Below are positions 54,039 through 62,214 of a stretch of 64,000 nucleotides of DNA, in pieces. Within the stretch, counting starts at the first letter, position 1. Every line of letters begins with the position of its first letter. The DNA is from Ruminococcus flavefaciens. GTDB lineage: Bacteria > Bacteroidota > Bacteroidia > Bacteroidales > P3. The notes beneath the pieces were generated by a model. The model did not search any database. It was not told the origin of the DNA and worked only from the letters and a program-made list of their open reading frames with translations. Where the stretch lies: contig JAMPAI010000002.1 of NCBI GenBank assembly GCA_023667315.1, positions 124,001-188,000 of the forward strand. Direction: 5' to 3'. The position numbers were made by a program, and so were the translations under genes.

Positions 54039-56188
54039 ACGACTATCAGACCGACAAGATTAAGAACATCGCCATTCTGGGAAGTTCGGGAGCGGGCAAG
54101 ACCACGCTGGCCGAAGCCATACTTTTCGAAGCCGGCGTGATCAAGCGCCGCGGCAGCGTGGAAGCCAAGAACACCGTATGCGACTATTTTCCGGTGGAAA
54201 AAGAATACGGCTACTCCGTTTTCTCCACCATTTTCAGCGTCTCGTGGCAGGACCGCAAGCTTAACTTTATCGACTGCCCCGGTTCCGACGACTTTGCCGG
54301 TGCCGCCGTATCGGCGCTCAACGTTACCGACACCGCGCTCATGGTGCTCAACGCCCAATACGGCGTGGAAGTGGGCACCATCAACCAGTTCCGTCAGACC
54401 GAACAGTTCCACAAGCCCGTTATCTTCGTGGTGAACCAGCTCGACCACGACAAGGCCGACTACGAGGGAACGCTGGCCCAGCTTCGCGAGCAATGGGGCA
54501 GCCGCGTGGTGCCCGTGCAGTATCCAGTTACGGTGGGCAACAGTTTCCACGCGGTGATCGACGTGCTCAAGATGAAGATGTACCAGTGGAAGCCCGAAGG
54601 CGGCGTGCCCGAGGTGCTGCCCATTCCCGAGGCCGAGCAGGAAAAGGCGATGGAACTGCACAAGGCCCTGGTGGAAGCCGCCGCCGAACACGACGACGCG
54701 CTTATGAACAAGTTCTTTGAAGAAGGCACGCTGAGCGAAGACGACATGCGCGCCGGCATCCGCGCCGGGCTGGTTACGAGAGGCATCTTCCCCGTTTTCT
54801 GCGTATGCGCCGCACGGGACATGTGCGTGCGCCGCACCCTTGAGTTCCTGGGCAACGTGGTGCCCTGCACCGACAAGATGCCCCGCCCCGTAACCACCGA
54901 CGGCCGCGAGATAACCCCCGAACCCGACGGCCCCGCCTGCCTTTTCGTGTTCAAGACCAGCATCGAGCCCCATATCGGCCAGGTGGCCTACTTCAAGGTT
55001 ATTTCGGGCACGGTGCGCGTGGGCGACGATTTGGTGAACGCCGACCGGGGCTCCAAGGAACGCATGTCGCAGCTCTTTACCATAGCCGGACAGAACCGCG
55101 AGGAAGTGAACGAGATGCGCGCCGGCGACATCGGCGCCACCGTAAAGATGAAAGACGTGCGCCGGGGCAACACCCTCAACAGCAAGGACAGCGACTGCCG
55201 CTTCGACTTTATCCGCTATCCCGAGCCCAAGTACCGCCGCGCCATCAGGCCCGAAAACGAGGCGGACGCCGAAAAGATGATGGAAGTGCTCTTCCGCATG
55301 CACGAAGAAGACCCCACCTGGATCATCGAACAGTCGAAGGAACTGAAGCAGACCATCGTTTCGGGGCAGGGCGAGTTCCACCTGCGCACCCTCAAATGGC
55401 GCATCGAGAACAACGACAAGATTCCCGTGGTGTTCTCCGAACCCAAGATTCCCTACCGCGAAACCATCACCAAGGCCGCACGCGCCGACTACCGCCACAA
55501 GAAGCAGTCGGGCGGTGCCGGGCAGTTCGCCGAAGTGCACCTGATCGTGGAACCCTATTACGAAGGCATGCCCGCCCCCTCGGTATATCGCTTCAAGGGG
55601 CAGGAATTCAAGGTCTCGGCCCGCGACACCCAGGTGATAAACCTCGACTGGGGCGGCAAGCTGGTGTTCGTGAACAGCATCGTGGGCGGCGCCATCGACG
55701 CCCGCTTTTTGCCGGCCATCCAGAAAGGCATCCTCGCTCGCATGGAACAGGGCCCGCTTACCGGCTCCTACGCCCGCGACGTGCGCGTTATCGTTTACGA
55801 CGGCAAGATGCACCCGGTCGACAGCAACGAAATCTCGTTCATGATTGCCGGACGAACCGCCTTCAGCGCGGCCTTCCGGGAAGCCGACCCCAAGATTCTG
55901 GAACCCGTGTACGAGGTGGAGGTTTCCGTGCCCTCGAACTATATGGGCGACGTGATGAGCGACCTGCAGGGGCGCCGCGCCATTATCTCGGGCATGAGCA
56001 GCGAAAAGGGCTACGAAAAGATCATGGCCAAGGCGCCGCTTAAGGAGATGGCCGATTTCTCGACCGCGCTCAGCTCCATTTCGGGCGGCAGGGCCTCGTT
56101 CACGATGCGTTTCGACAGCTACGAGCTGGTGCCTTTCGACATTCAGGAAAAACTGCTCAAGGAATACGAAAGCAAGGACGAGGAATAA
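54035..56188 (+). CDS. Elongation factor G-like GTPase (EF-G paralogue)
   Basis: 717 residues with all EF-G domains. G1 is GSSGAGKTTLAEAI, G3 DCPGSDDFAG, G4 NQLDHDKAD (instead of NKxD), then domain II (GQVAYFKVISGTVRVGDDL), III-V (GQGEFHLRTLKWRI, PYRETITKAARADYRHKKQSGG, GAIDARFLPAIQKG, GRRAIISGM). The canonical EF-G G1 (GHIDAGKTT) and DTPGH are replaced, so this is the divergent EF-G-like class, not the housekeeping FusA; members may act in recycling, or have an unclear role. Translationally coupled to aroK; recX follows after 6 bp. Confidence 0.9.
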   Translation: MNDYQTDKIKNIAILGSSGAGKTTLAEAILFEAGVIKRRGSVEAKNTVCDYFPVEKEYGYSVFSTIFSVSWQDRKLNFIDCPGSDDFAGAAVSALNVTDTALMVLNAQYGVEVGTINQFRQTEQFHKPVIFVVNQLDHDKADYEGTLAQLREQWGSRVVPVQYPVTVGNSFHAVIDVLKMKMYQWKPEGGVPEVLPIPEAEQEKAMELHKALVEAAAEHDDALMNKFFEEGTLSEDDMRAGIRAGLVTRGIFPVFCVCAARDMCVRRTLEFLGNVVPCTDKMPRPVTTDGREITPEPDGPACLFVFKTSIEPHIGQVAYFKVISGTVRVGDDLVNADRGSKERMSQLFTIAGQNREEVNEMRAGDIGATVKMKDVRRGNTLNSKDSDCRFDFIRYPEPKYRRAIRPENEADAEKMMEVLFRMHEEDPTWIIEQSKELKQTIVSGQGEFHLRTLKWRIENNDKIPVVFSEPKIPYRETITKAARADYRHKKQSGGAGQFAEVHLIVEPYYEGMPAPSVYRFKGQEFKVSARDTQVINLDWGGKLVFVNSIVGGAIDARFLPAIQKGILARMEQGPLTGSYARDVRVIVYDGKMHPVDSNEISFMIAGRTAFSAAFREADPKILEPVYEVEVSVPSNYMGDVMSDLQGRRAIISGMSSEKGYEKIMAKAPLKEMADFSTALSSISGGRASFTMRFDSYELVPFDIQEKLLKEYESKDEE

Positions 56189-56194
56189 TCCGAC

Positions 56195-56602
56195 GTGGAA
56201 AATTCATCTTTCGAAAACCTCTATGCCAAAATTTCGCGCTACTGCGCCTACCAAGAGCGCAGTAGCGGCGAAGTGCGGCAGAAACTGCGGCTGCTCGGCG
56301 CCGATTCCGACACCTCGCGCAAGCTGTTGCAGCGTTTGTTGGACGACAATTTCGTGAACGAGGAACGCTTTGCCCGTGCCTACGTGCGCGGCAAGTTCCG
56401 CATAAACGGCTGGGGGCGGCTCAAGATAAGGAACGGCCTGCGCGCCAAGGGCGTGGACGAAAAACTGATACAGACCGCCCTGCGCGAAGAAATAAGCGAG
56501 AACGAGTATGCCGCCCTGCTGCAACGCACCGTAACCGAAAAAGGCCCGAAAACCGCCCTCTCTCGCGGCTTCGAGCCCTCGTTGATCCGGTTTTCGGAGT
56601 AA
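56195..56602 (+). CDS. recX: Regulatory protein RecX
   Basis: 135 residues from a GTG start (GTGGAAAATTC). Small, helical, basic; RecX inhibits RecA filaments. Visible family pattern: RYCAYQERSSGEVRQKLRLLG, LLQRLLDDNFVNEERFARAYVRGKFRINGWGRLKIRNGLRAKG. No recA nearby. Last gene of the sodB cluster; I see no clear terminator in the 50-bp gap after it. Confidence 0.88.
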   Translation: MENSSFENLYAKISRYCAYQERSSGEVRQKLRLLGADSDTSRKLLQRLLDDNFVNEERFARAYVRGKFRINGWGRLKIRNGLRAKGVDEKLIQTALREEISENEYAALLQRTVTEKGPKTALSRGFEPSLIRFSE

Positions 56603-56652
56603 GGTGTAGTGTCGATATCTTTATCTAAGTCTTTCTTTCTTGCTTGAAGTTA

Positions 56653-57411
56653 TTATTTCCTGCGGTTCTTTACCTTATCCCATTCCTCGCTGAAGGAGGT
56701 CTGGAGCAGGGATGCGGTTTTTTCTATCGAAAGGGAGCGGTTTTTCTGTATCAAGACCAAGGATTTCTGCACAAGATCCTTGTAGGCGTTAGAATAACGG
56801 TATGCCGGATGATAGATGCTCACAAACAGCAGATCCTTATGTCTGCCAAGCATCAGGCGACGGCCAAACACCTCAACATACTGAAAATTCTCGCGAAGTG
56901 CACCTTTCATTCTATTGAAGTTATTGGGAGAAAGGCTTATCACCATTTCGGGCGACAATATCCCGATAAGATCTATGGTGCACGGAAGTGTCTGATTGTA
57001 TAGTCCCTCAAACACGTCTTTTGCTTTGGGGGTGTTGAAGAAGGTGGCATTGGTGAACACACATTCTTTCTCTTCATTCTTCTTTATGTCGGGATAAACC
57101 GCCGAGAGAAGGTTCATCACATTGTTCCAATATCTCCATCTGGTGTGTTCCTTCTGCCAGGTAAAGTTGCCGCGTATCAAGTGCCGATATTCTTCCCCTA
57201 ATTTGCCGAATCCCCAGTTGGGATTGTCTTTCATATCCGAGAAACTGCCGCCCGAGCCGGGATTGATGCCCATCACCACCACCTTTACCGGTTCCTGGAT
57301 ATCGGAAAGGGGCGTTTGGTTATAGAAGCCGATGTCATACTTCTGATCCTCCACCAGCGCGGAATAGACAGCATAGGTTTCCTTTGCCCAATTTAAAAGT
57401 TTGGTCTGCAT
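56653..57411 (-). CDS. Uracil-DNA glycosylase-like superfamily protein (tentative)
   Basis: 252 residues. VVVMGINPGSGGS resembles the GxxPG motif 1, CVFTNATFFNTP a central strand motif, and VSIYHPAYRYS the HPS-type motif 2 of the uracil-DNA glycosylase superfamily, spaced about as expected (near residues 47, 118 and 197). It does not match the classic Ung, Mug or family-4 motifs, so the enzymatic role is open. It lies convergent to recX and downstream of two secreted-protein genes. Confidence 0.5.
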   Translation of the reverse strand: MQTKLLNWAKETYAVYSALVEDQKYDIGFYNQTPLSDIQEPVKVVVMGINPGSGGSFSDMKDNPNWGFGKLGEEYRHLIRGNFTWQKEHTRWRYWNNVMNLLSAVYPDIKKNEEKECVFTNATFFNTPKAKDVFEGLYNQTLPCTIDLIGILSPEMVISLSPNNFNRMKGALRENFQYVEVFGRRLMLGRHKDLLFVSIYHPAYRYSNAYKDLVQKSLVLIQKNRSLSIEKTASLLQTSFSEEWDKVKNRRK

Positions 57412-57455
57412 GTTCTTTGTTTTATTGGTTAAACATGGATAATTAAACGTCTGTT

Positions 57456-57788
57456 TTATTTGGATATACCGTAGAGCAGGACCGTGTAGGTGCCTGGTGT
57501 ACTGTATTTATGATAACAATCCACTCGGTATCCCGCTCTTTGATAGGTGTCCGTTTCTCCATCGCCCCACTCCACCTTATAGGTTGCCCCTTCTTCGCCA
57601 CGAAAGGAGAATTCTTTGGAAGAAGACGTATTTTCTACTTTCCAAGTCATGCGGATTGTATCCGCCTGTGCGGCCTTGGGAGTGAGCACCGGTTGTTCGT
57701 TATCCAATACAAGGCTTTCGGTGGCCGAAAGCCACACGCCCGTCCCTACCAAAGACACGAGCAAAAGCCCTATTCTTACCTTTTTCAT
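57456..57788 (-). CDS. Short secreted PKD-like protein, probably a truncated LRR protein
   Basis: 110 residues with a signal peptide (MKKVRIGLLLVSLVGTGVWL) and one PKD-like domain (YKVEWGDGETDTYQRAGYRV, HKYSTPGTYTVLLYG), then a stop. In Bacteroidota such WGDGE...HxYxxPGTYTV units are commonly followed by LTSLDVS-type leucine-rich repeats; these are absent here but present in the adjacent gene. So this looks like the remaining N-terminal part of a longer gene. No T9SS tail remains. Could also be a genuine small secreted protein. Confidence 0.6.
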   Translation of the reverse strand: MKKVRIGLLLVSLVGTGVWLSATESLVLDNEQPVLTPKAAQADTIRMTWKVENTSSSKEFSFRGEEGATYKVEWGDGETDTYQRAGYRVDCYHKYSTPGTYTVLLYGISK

Positions 57789-57810
57789 GATATTCTTTCT
57801 TTTTAGATTG

Positions 57811-59214
57811 TTATCTTACCATTACCTTATAACTGTTCCTGCCTATCCTTACAATATACAGGCCGCCGTTCCGCACCGGGATGACCGTGGCACGACCGCT
57901 GTAGAGGCATTGGCCGAGCGCGTTATACACCTGCACTTCGCCTCTGTAAGCCGACAGATGGATAACGCGATCTTGCGCATACACGCGGAAACTGTCTTTA
58001 TCGGGCTCTTCGTTGTCCACGCCGCCCGATATCTTCTCGAAGTTGGCTGTCAGTTTCAGATTCTCCGTTACCCTAAACGTGTGCGTTGCCTCCGTGCTGA
58101 ACACCGTACCCTCGGCTTTCGTCCAGTTCACGAAACGGTAGCCCGATTTCGGAGTGGCGGTAACGGTGGCTTCCGAGCCTTCCTCGTACGTACCGTTTCC
58201 GGTAATCGAGGCCGTACCCCATTCCATGTTGTTGGACGCCACGCGAACCATGCGGTAGTTCTCGGTTTTCTCAAACACCGAAACACCCCAGGTAAAACTT
58301 ACGGTTTTGCCCAAAAAAGAGTTCTCCAAAACCAACCGATATGAAAGCGGCTCCTCGAATTGAAACACAAACTCGTTTTCTGTCCAATAGCCGAAAGGCA
58401 ACTCGTTGCCGTTCACATCCAACACCTTGTAAGTTGAAGTATTCTGGCCTAAAATCCACTCCGAAGACAAATCAAAAGGCTGATTAACGGATAGGGTGAC
58501 AGCATCAAACTGATTGGCATTAAACAAAGACCAAGATGGATGTTGACTATATACCTCATACAAGCGGGCAAGAGGTATCCTGTTTCCGCCGCAATCCAAA
58601 TGCCTCAAGACCGTGCAGCCACTCACATCCAGACTCGTCAATTGATTGCTGTTGCAATACAAAGTCGTCAAGGCTGTGCAGCCCCTCACGTCCAGACTCG
58701 TCAATTGATTGCTGTTGCAATACAAAGTCGTCAAGGCCGTGCAACCGCTTACGTCCAAACCCGTCAACTGATTGTATTGACAATTCAAATCCGTCAAGGC
58801 TGTGTAGCCCCTCACGTCCAGACTCGTCAATCGATTTTCGCCACAAGACAAATTCGTCAAAGCGGTACAGCCCCTCACGTCCAGACTCGTCAACTGATTG
58901 TCGTAACAAGTCAAAGTCGTCAAAGCCGTGCAACCGCTTACGTCCAAACCCGTCAACTGATTGTCGTAACAAGTCAAAGTCGTCAAAGCCGTGCAACCGC
59001 TTACGTCCAAACCCGTCAACTGATTGTCGTAACAAGTCAAAGTCGTCAAGGCCGTGCAGCCGCTCACGTCTAAACTCGTTACATCATTATTCTTCTGAAA
59101 GAGTCTCGAGCAATTAAACTCCAAAATCCGGGGCGCATCGCTGCCGCTTTCCTGCGCCTGCAGCGAGCATAGGCTCAGGGCGATGGCCGCCAGGCCAATC
59201 CATAGTCTTTTCAT
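57811..59214 (-). CDS. T9SS-secreted leucine-rich-repeat protein
   Basis: 467 residues from the ATG at 59214 (MKRLWIGLAAIALSLCSLQA, signal peptide). Eight 21-residue repeats of the form LTSLDVSGCTALTTLTCYDNQ (residues 45-212) form a BspA-like or internalin-like solenoid. Next comes a beta-rich region, then an InlB-type B-repeat (GTASITGNGTYEEGSEATVT...GYRFVNWTKAEG), and a short type A T9SS sorting domain (FRVYAQDRVIHLSAYRGEVQ...GLYIVRIGRNSYKVMVR). A surface-bound adhesin is likely. A start 18 bp further upstream is possible. Confidence 0.87.
   Translation of the reverse strand: MKRLWIGLAAIALSLCSLQAQESGSDAPRILEFNCSRLFQKNNDVTSLDVSGCTALTTLTCYDNQLTGLDVSGCTALTTLTCYDNQLTGLDVSGCTALTTLTCYDNQLTSLDVRGCTALTNLSCGENRLTSLDVRGYTALTDLNCQYNQLTGLDVSGCTALTTLYCNSNQLTSLDVRGCTALTTLYCNSNQLTSLDVSGCTVLRHLDCGGNRIPLARLYEVYSQHPSWSLFNANQFDAVTLSVNQPFDLSSEWILGQNTSTYKVLDVNGNELPFGYWTENEFVFQFEEPLSYRLVLENSFLGKTVSFTWGVSVFEKTENYRMVRVASNNMEWGTASITGNGTYEEGSEATVTATPKSGYRFVNWTKAEGTVFSTEATHTFRVTENLKLTANFEKISGGVDNEEPDKDSFRVYAQDRVIHLSAYRGEVQVYNALGQCLYSGRATVIPVRNGGLYIVRIGRNSYKVMVR
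58579..59082 (-). repeat. 63-bp coding tandem repeat, eight units
   Basis: Encodes the LRR array. Several neighbouring units are identical or nearly so at DNA level (CCCGTCAACTGATTGTCGTA recurs on the plus strand), so the number may change by recombination. Not CRISPR: no spacers, and continuous coding. Confidence 0.93.
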
Positions 59215-59664
59215 TATCTTGTTGTATTTCATTTTATTCTCCTTGTTTTACAGGAATACATTCCCTGCATCAGGCCGCTACAAATATAGTATAATTTAAA
59301 TTTTATCGATATATGAATGTTTTTAGAACGAAAAGTAAAATTTATATTATTATAATTTTGCCAACGCGCAGGATGCTGCCAACGCACGTGGCAAAGCCAC
59401 AGACCCATGCGCGAAGGCAAGGCTCTCGCTGAAATTATAATAATATAAATTTTACTTTGGAAATGTGCGGGTCGTCGAGGGAGTTTTCGGAGTTATCCAG
59501 GGAAAGCCATCCAAAACAAAAAAACGAAAGTTCGTAAATTTTTGAGAGTGTCGCCAGATAAATTTGCCTGAATTTAAATTTTATCGTAACTTGCAGGATA
59601 AACGAAAGAGATGGTGGCTGGCGATGTTATTCCTCAACACCATTCCATTTAAAGCTTGACGCCT
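59215..59664. other. AT-rich gap with a nested palindrome
   Basis: Holds the inverted repeat at 59332-59458. The rest (59215-59331 and 59459-59664) is AT-rich leader of the LRR and RhuM genes; no gene seen. Confidence 0.6.
59332..59458. repeat. Nested palindrome with 27-bp perfect arms, different core
   Basis: Outer arms 59332-59358 and 59432-59458 (AAAGTAAAATTTATATTATT...) pair perfectly over 27 bp. Inner arms TTGCCAACGCGCA / TGCGCGAAGGCAA are mostly paired. The centre has a GTGGC-AAA-GCCAC mini-hairpin flanked by ACGCAC. Same three-level architecture as the other elements but with another core. Confidence 0.88.
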
Positions 59665-60540
59665 ATGGAAAATAATGAGATAATTCTATATCAGCCGGAC
59701 AGCACGCTCAAACTCGATGTAAGGGTTGAAGATGAAACCGTATGGCTGACCCAGTTGCAAATGGCCGAACTGTTTCAAGCAACCAAACAGAACATAAGTT
59801 TTCATATTTCAAATATTTACAAAGACAAGGAAATATCAAGGGCATCAACTGTCAAGGAATATTTGACAGTTCAAAAAGAGGGAAGCCGTAGGGTTCAACG
59901 AAAAACCAATTTCTATAATTTGGACGTTATCATTTCCGTAGGCTATCGTGTAAAGTCCGTCAGGGGTGTACAGTTTCGCCAATGGGCCAACAAGATTCTG
60001 AAAGAATACTTGCTTCGTGGATATAGTGTCAACCAACGGCTGTTGGCTATGGATGAAAAGATGGATCGTCGTTTTTTCGAACATGACCGTAGATTGGATG
60101 AACTGTCGAATAAAGTCGATTTCTTTGTCCGCACATCGCTTCCACCGGTAGAGGGAGTTTTCTTCAACGGCCAAATTTTCGATGCCTACCTGTTTGTGAG
60201 CGATTTGGTGAAACGCGCCAAATCACGCATCATTCTTATTGACAATTATGTAGATGAAACGGTGCTTTCCTTGTTAGACAAAAGGAAATCCAATGTAGAG
60301 GCGCTTATTTATACGCGAACAATCTCAGGGCAATTTCAACTCGACATTGAAAAACATAACAGTCAATATCGGCCAATCCTTGTGGAAAGAGCGACACAAG
60401 TTCACGACAGGTTCCTTATTATAGACGATACTCTATATCACCTTGGAGCTTCGATAAAAGACCTTGGCAAAAAACTTTTCGCTTTTTCAAAAATGGAGGC
60501 GAACCCTGAATTTATTCTTAAGAATATCACGATGGAATAA
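59665..60540 (+). CDS. RhuM-family protein
   Basis: 291 residues from the ATG at 59665. The N-terminal RhuM domain reads ETVWLTQLQMAELFQATKQNISFHISNIY, KEGSRRVQRKTNFYNLDVIISVGYRVKS and QFRQWANKILKEYLLRGYSVN. The C-terminal half (VKRAKSRIILIDNYVDETVL, VHDRFLIIDDTLYHLGASIKDLGKK) resembles a phospholipase D-like HKD half-site, with HDRFLIID. RhuM proteins are common accessory-island genes without a settled function; toxin or defence links have been suggested. It is AT-rich relative to the core genes, consistent with transfer. Confidence 0.88.
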   Translation: MENNEIILYQPDSTLKLDVRVEDETVWLTQLQMAELFQATKQNISFHISNIYKDKEISRASTVKEYLTVQKEGSRRVQRKTNFYNLDVIISVGYRVKSVRGVQFRQWANKILKEYLLRGYSVNQRLLAMDEKMDRRFFEHDRRLDELSNKVDFFVRTSLPPVEGVFFNGQIFDAYLFVSDLVKRAKSRIILIDNYVDETVLSLLDKRKSNVEALIYTRTISGQFQLDIEKHNSQYRPILVERATQVHDRFLIIDDTLYHLGASIKDLGKKLFAFSKMEANPEFILKNITME

Positions 60541-60660
60541 AATCGGTTCGCCGGCAAAACAAAACGAGCCCGACCTAAGAGACCGGACTCGATTTCACCT
60601 TGTTTATAGTGCAGTTGGCGACATCGGGGTCATCCAGATATCACGCATCGGGTAGCAGAA

Positions 60661-62079
60661 TCAAACAAAGAGTTCGTTCAGCGTAACCGTTTGCGTCACA
60701 ATATCTGTGTTCTGCCCCTCCCTCAGGCCGTTCGTGGTAACAAGCACCGGCAACAACGCCTTCCTGCAGGAGGTTTCCTCCCTAAAGAGAGAGTTGCGTC
60801 GCAGTATCTTGTCGCGCTCGGCCTTGCTCATCACATAATAATCATCGCTATACTTTATTTCGCAAACATTTATGATGCCGTCGGCACGATCTAGAATCAG
60901 ATCGATTTGCGCCTTTTCCTTTTGCGAAAAACTCCGCCAGGCATAGCCCTCTACATATATCTTATCCAGGCCGAGGGCCTTTCGTATCTGTTCTATATGA
61001 GCCATGCAAAGCCGTTCGAAGGCCAATCCCTGCCACACATTCACCGTAGGGGTATTAAGATTGCGGCTCCAAAAATTCGGCTCGCTGATAGCCTTGGTGC
61101 CGAAAGTAAGGTGAAACAAGGAAAAGAAATCAACAAGTTGATAAACACCCGACGCGCTCACCCTCGTCTTGAGCCGGATATTGCGGCAACGCAGGAAGTC
61201 GCAATTCACCAAATCGCGCAAGGCATCGGTAAGGGTTCCCCCGGTTTTGATTTTTAATTTTCGGGAAATTTCCTCCCGTGTCATACCTTGCTTGGAAGCG
61301 GCAAGGAGCGAGATAATCTGCATATAGATATCCGCCTGACGGAACAGGGATTTGTAGAGGCGCGGATATTCCCTGCTCAACTCTCCACCTCCAAAATAGA
61401 GAGCGTCTATATTCTGGGCAAAACTCTTGGTGGCATCGAGCAATCCGAGATAATAGGGAATCCCGCCAAGCGCCATGTAGGCCTGCGCCATCATTTGCCG
61501 GTTCCATTTAAAACCCAACGATTTGAAATAGCGTTCCGTTTCGTGCAACGTAAAGGGTCTGAGATGGATTTCGCGCGTAATCCTGTTGTGCAACCCGCCC
61601 TTGCTGTCGATAAGGTTCGTTACCATCCAACTTGTGGCAGAACCGCAAACCACCAGCTTGACACCGGGGCGGCGCGATGCCCATGTGTTCCAAAAATGAT
61701 CGAGTGCCGTAACGAGATCCGACCTGGGGGTATCAAGGCTTGGAAGTTCGTCTATGAAAATAACCTGCGGTGCAGAGGCAGGCTTTTTGTCGAGAAAATC
61801 CCTCAAGATGGCAAAAGCCTCGTGCCAATTTTTAGGCATTGGAATATCCTGACATCCGGCCCTCCGCAAGGCATCCGTAAAATAGAAAAATTGCTCTTTC
61901 GCGTTCCCGTCTATCCCCCCCGTCATCTCGAAAGAAACTTTATCCTTTAGCGTTTGGGTAATAAGATACGTCTTTCCCACCCTTCTCCGTCCATACACCG
62001 CCACAAATTCCGCCTTCTTGGATTTTATGCAGCGAAGAAGTTCGTTCCGTTCTTCCTCACGTCCTATCATTTGTATCAT
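60661..62079 (-). CDS. AAA ATPase with DUF234 C-terminal domain
   Basis: 472 residues. Archaeal-type AAA domain with Walker A GRRRVGKT (30-37), Walker B QVIFIDELPSLD, and sensor-type VVCGSATSWM. A winged-helix segment follows (GMTREEISRKLKIKTGGTLTDALRDL), then a DUF234 end with QIDLILDRADGIINVCEIKYS, a PD-(D/E)xK-like nuclease pattern. Very common in Bacteroidota as an accessory gene; a defence or mobile role is suspected but unproven. The start may be 62079 or 62070. A promoter box and paired hairpins lie directly upstream. Confidence 0.88.
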   Translation of the reverse strand: MIQMIGREEERNELLRCIKSKKAEFVAVYGRRRVGKTYLITQTLKDKVSFEMTGGIDGNAKEQFFYFTDALRRAGCQDIPMPKNWHEAFAILRDFLDKKPASAPQVIFIDELPSLDTPRSDLVTALDHFWNTWASRRPGVKLVVCGSATSWMVTNLIDSKGGLHNRITREIHLRPFTLHETERYFKSLGFKWNRQMMAQAYMALGGIPYYLGLLDATKSFAQNIDALYFGGGELSREYPRLYKSLFRQADIYMQIISLLAASKQGMTREEISRKLKIKTGGTLTDALRDLVNCDFLRCRNIRLKTRVSASGVYQLVDFFSLFHLTFGTKAISEPNFWSRNLNTPTVNVWQGLAFERLCMAHIEQIRKALGLDKIYVEGYAWRSFSQKEKAQIDLILDRADGIINVCEIKYSDDYYVMSKAERDKILRRNSLFREETSCRKALLPVLVTTNGLREGQNTDIVTQTVTLNELFV

Positions 62080-62099
62080 TTACAGGGAGTTTTGTGCTG

Positions 62100-62107
62100 C
62101 AAAGATA
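62100..62107 (-). promoter_or_regulatory. -7 box of the AAA ATPase gene
   Basis: TATCTTTG on the minus strand, 20 bp before the ATG at 62079; its -33 zone falls in the first hairpin. Confidence 0.55.
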
Positions 62108-62125
62108 GCAAAAATCGAGATATAC

Positions 62126-62214
62126 AACAGCCAAAAGTTTCAAAAAAGCAAACTTTTGGCTGTTCGATAGAGTGATATAACAGCCAAAAGTTTTGAAAAG
62201 CCGAACTTTTGGCT
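62126..62214. repeat. Two tandem palindromes (CAGCCAAAAGTT)
   Basis: Copy 1: perfect 15-bp arms AACAGCCAAAAGTTT / AAACTTTTGGCTGTT (62126-62140, 62150-62164) with a 9-nt spacer. Copy 2: ACAGCCAAAAGTT / AACTTTTGGCT (62180-62192, 62204-62214). Copy 2 reaches into the stop codon of the YbhN-like gene. They lie between that gene and the AAA promoter. Confidence 0.9.

Noticed and set aside
53954-55813. 619-codon minus-strand ORF opposite the EF-G-like gene
   Set aside because: Shadow frame; the plus strand encodes a clear GTPase.
58536-59117. Repeated plus-strand ORFs, and a CRISPR-like look, at the LRR array
   Set aside because: The 63-bp units are contiguous, without spacers, and encode a leucine-rich solenoid with signal peptide on the minus strand.
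60541-60660. Possible terminator or small RNA after the RhuM gene
   Set aside because: CGAGCCCGA/CCGGACTCG pairing is weak and lacks a T run; not enough to call.
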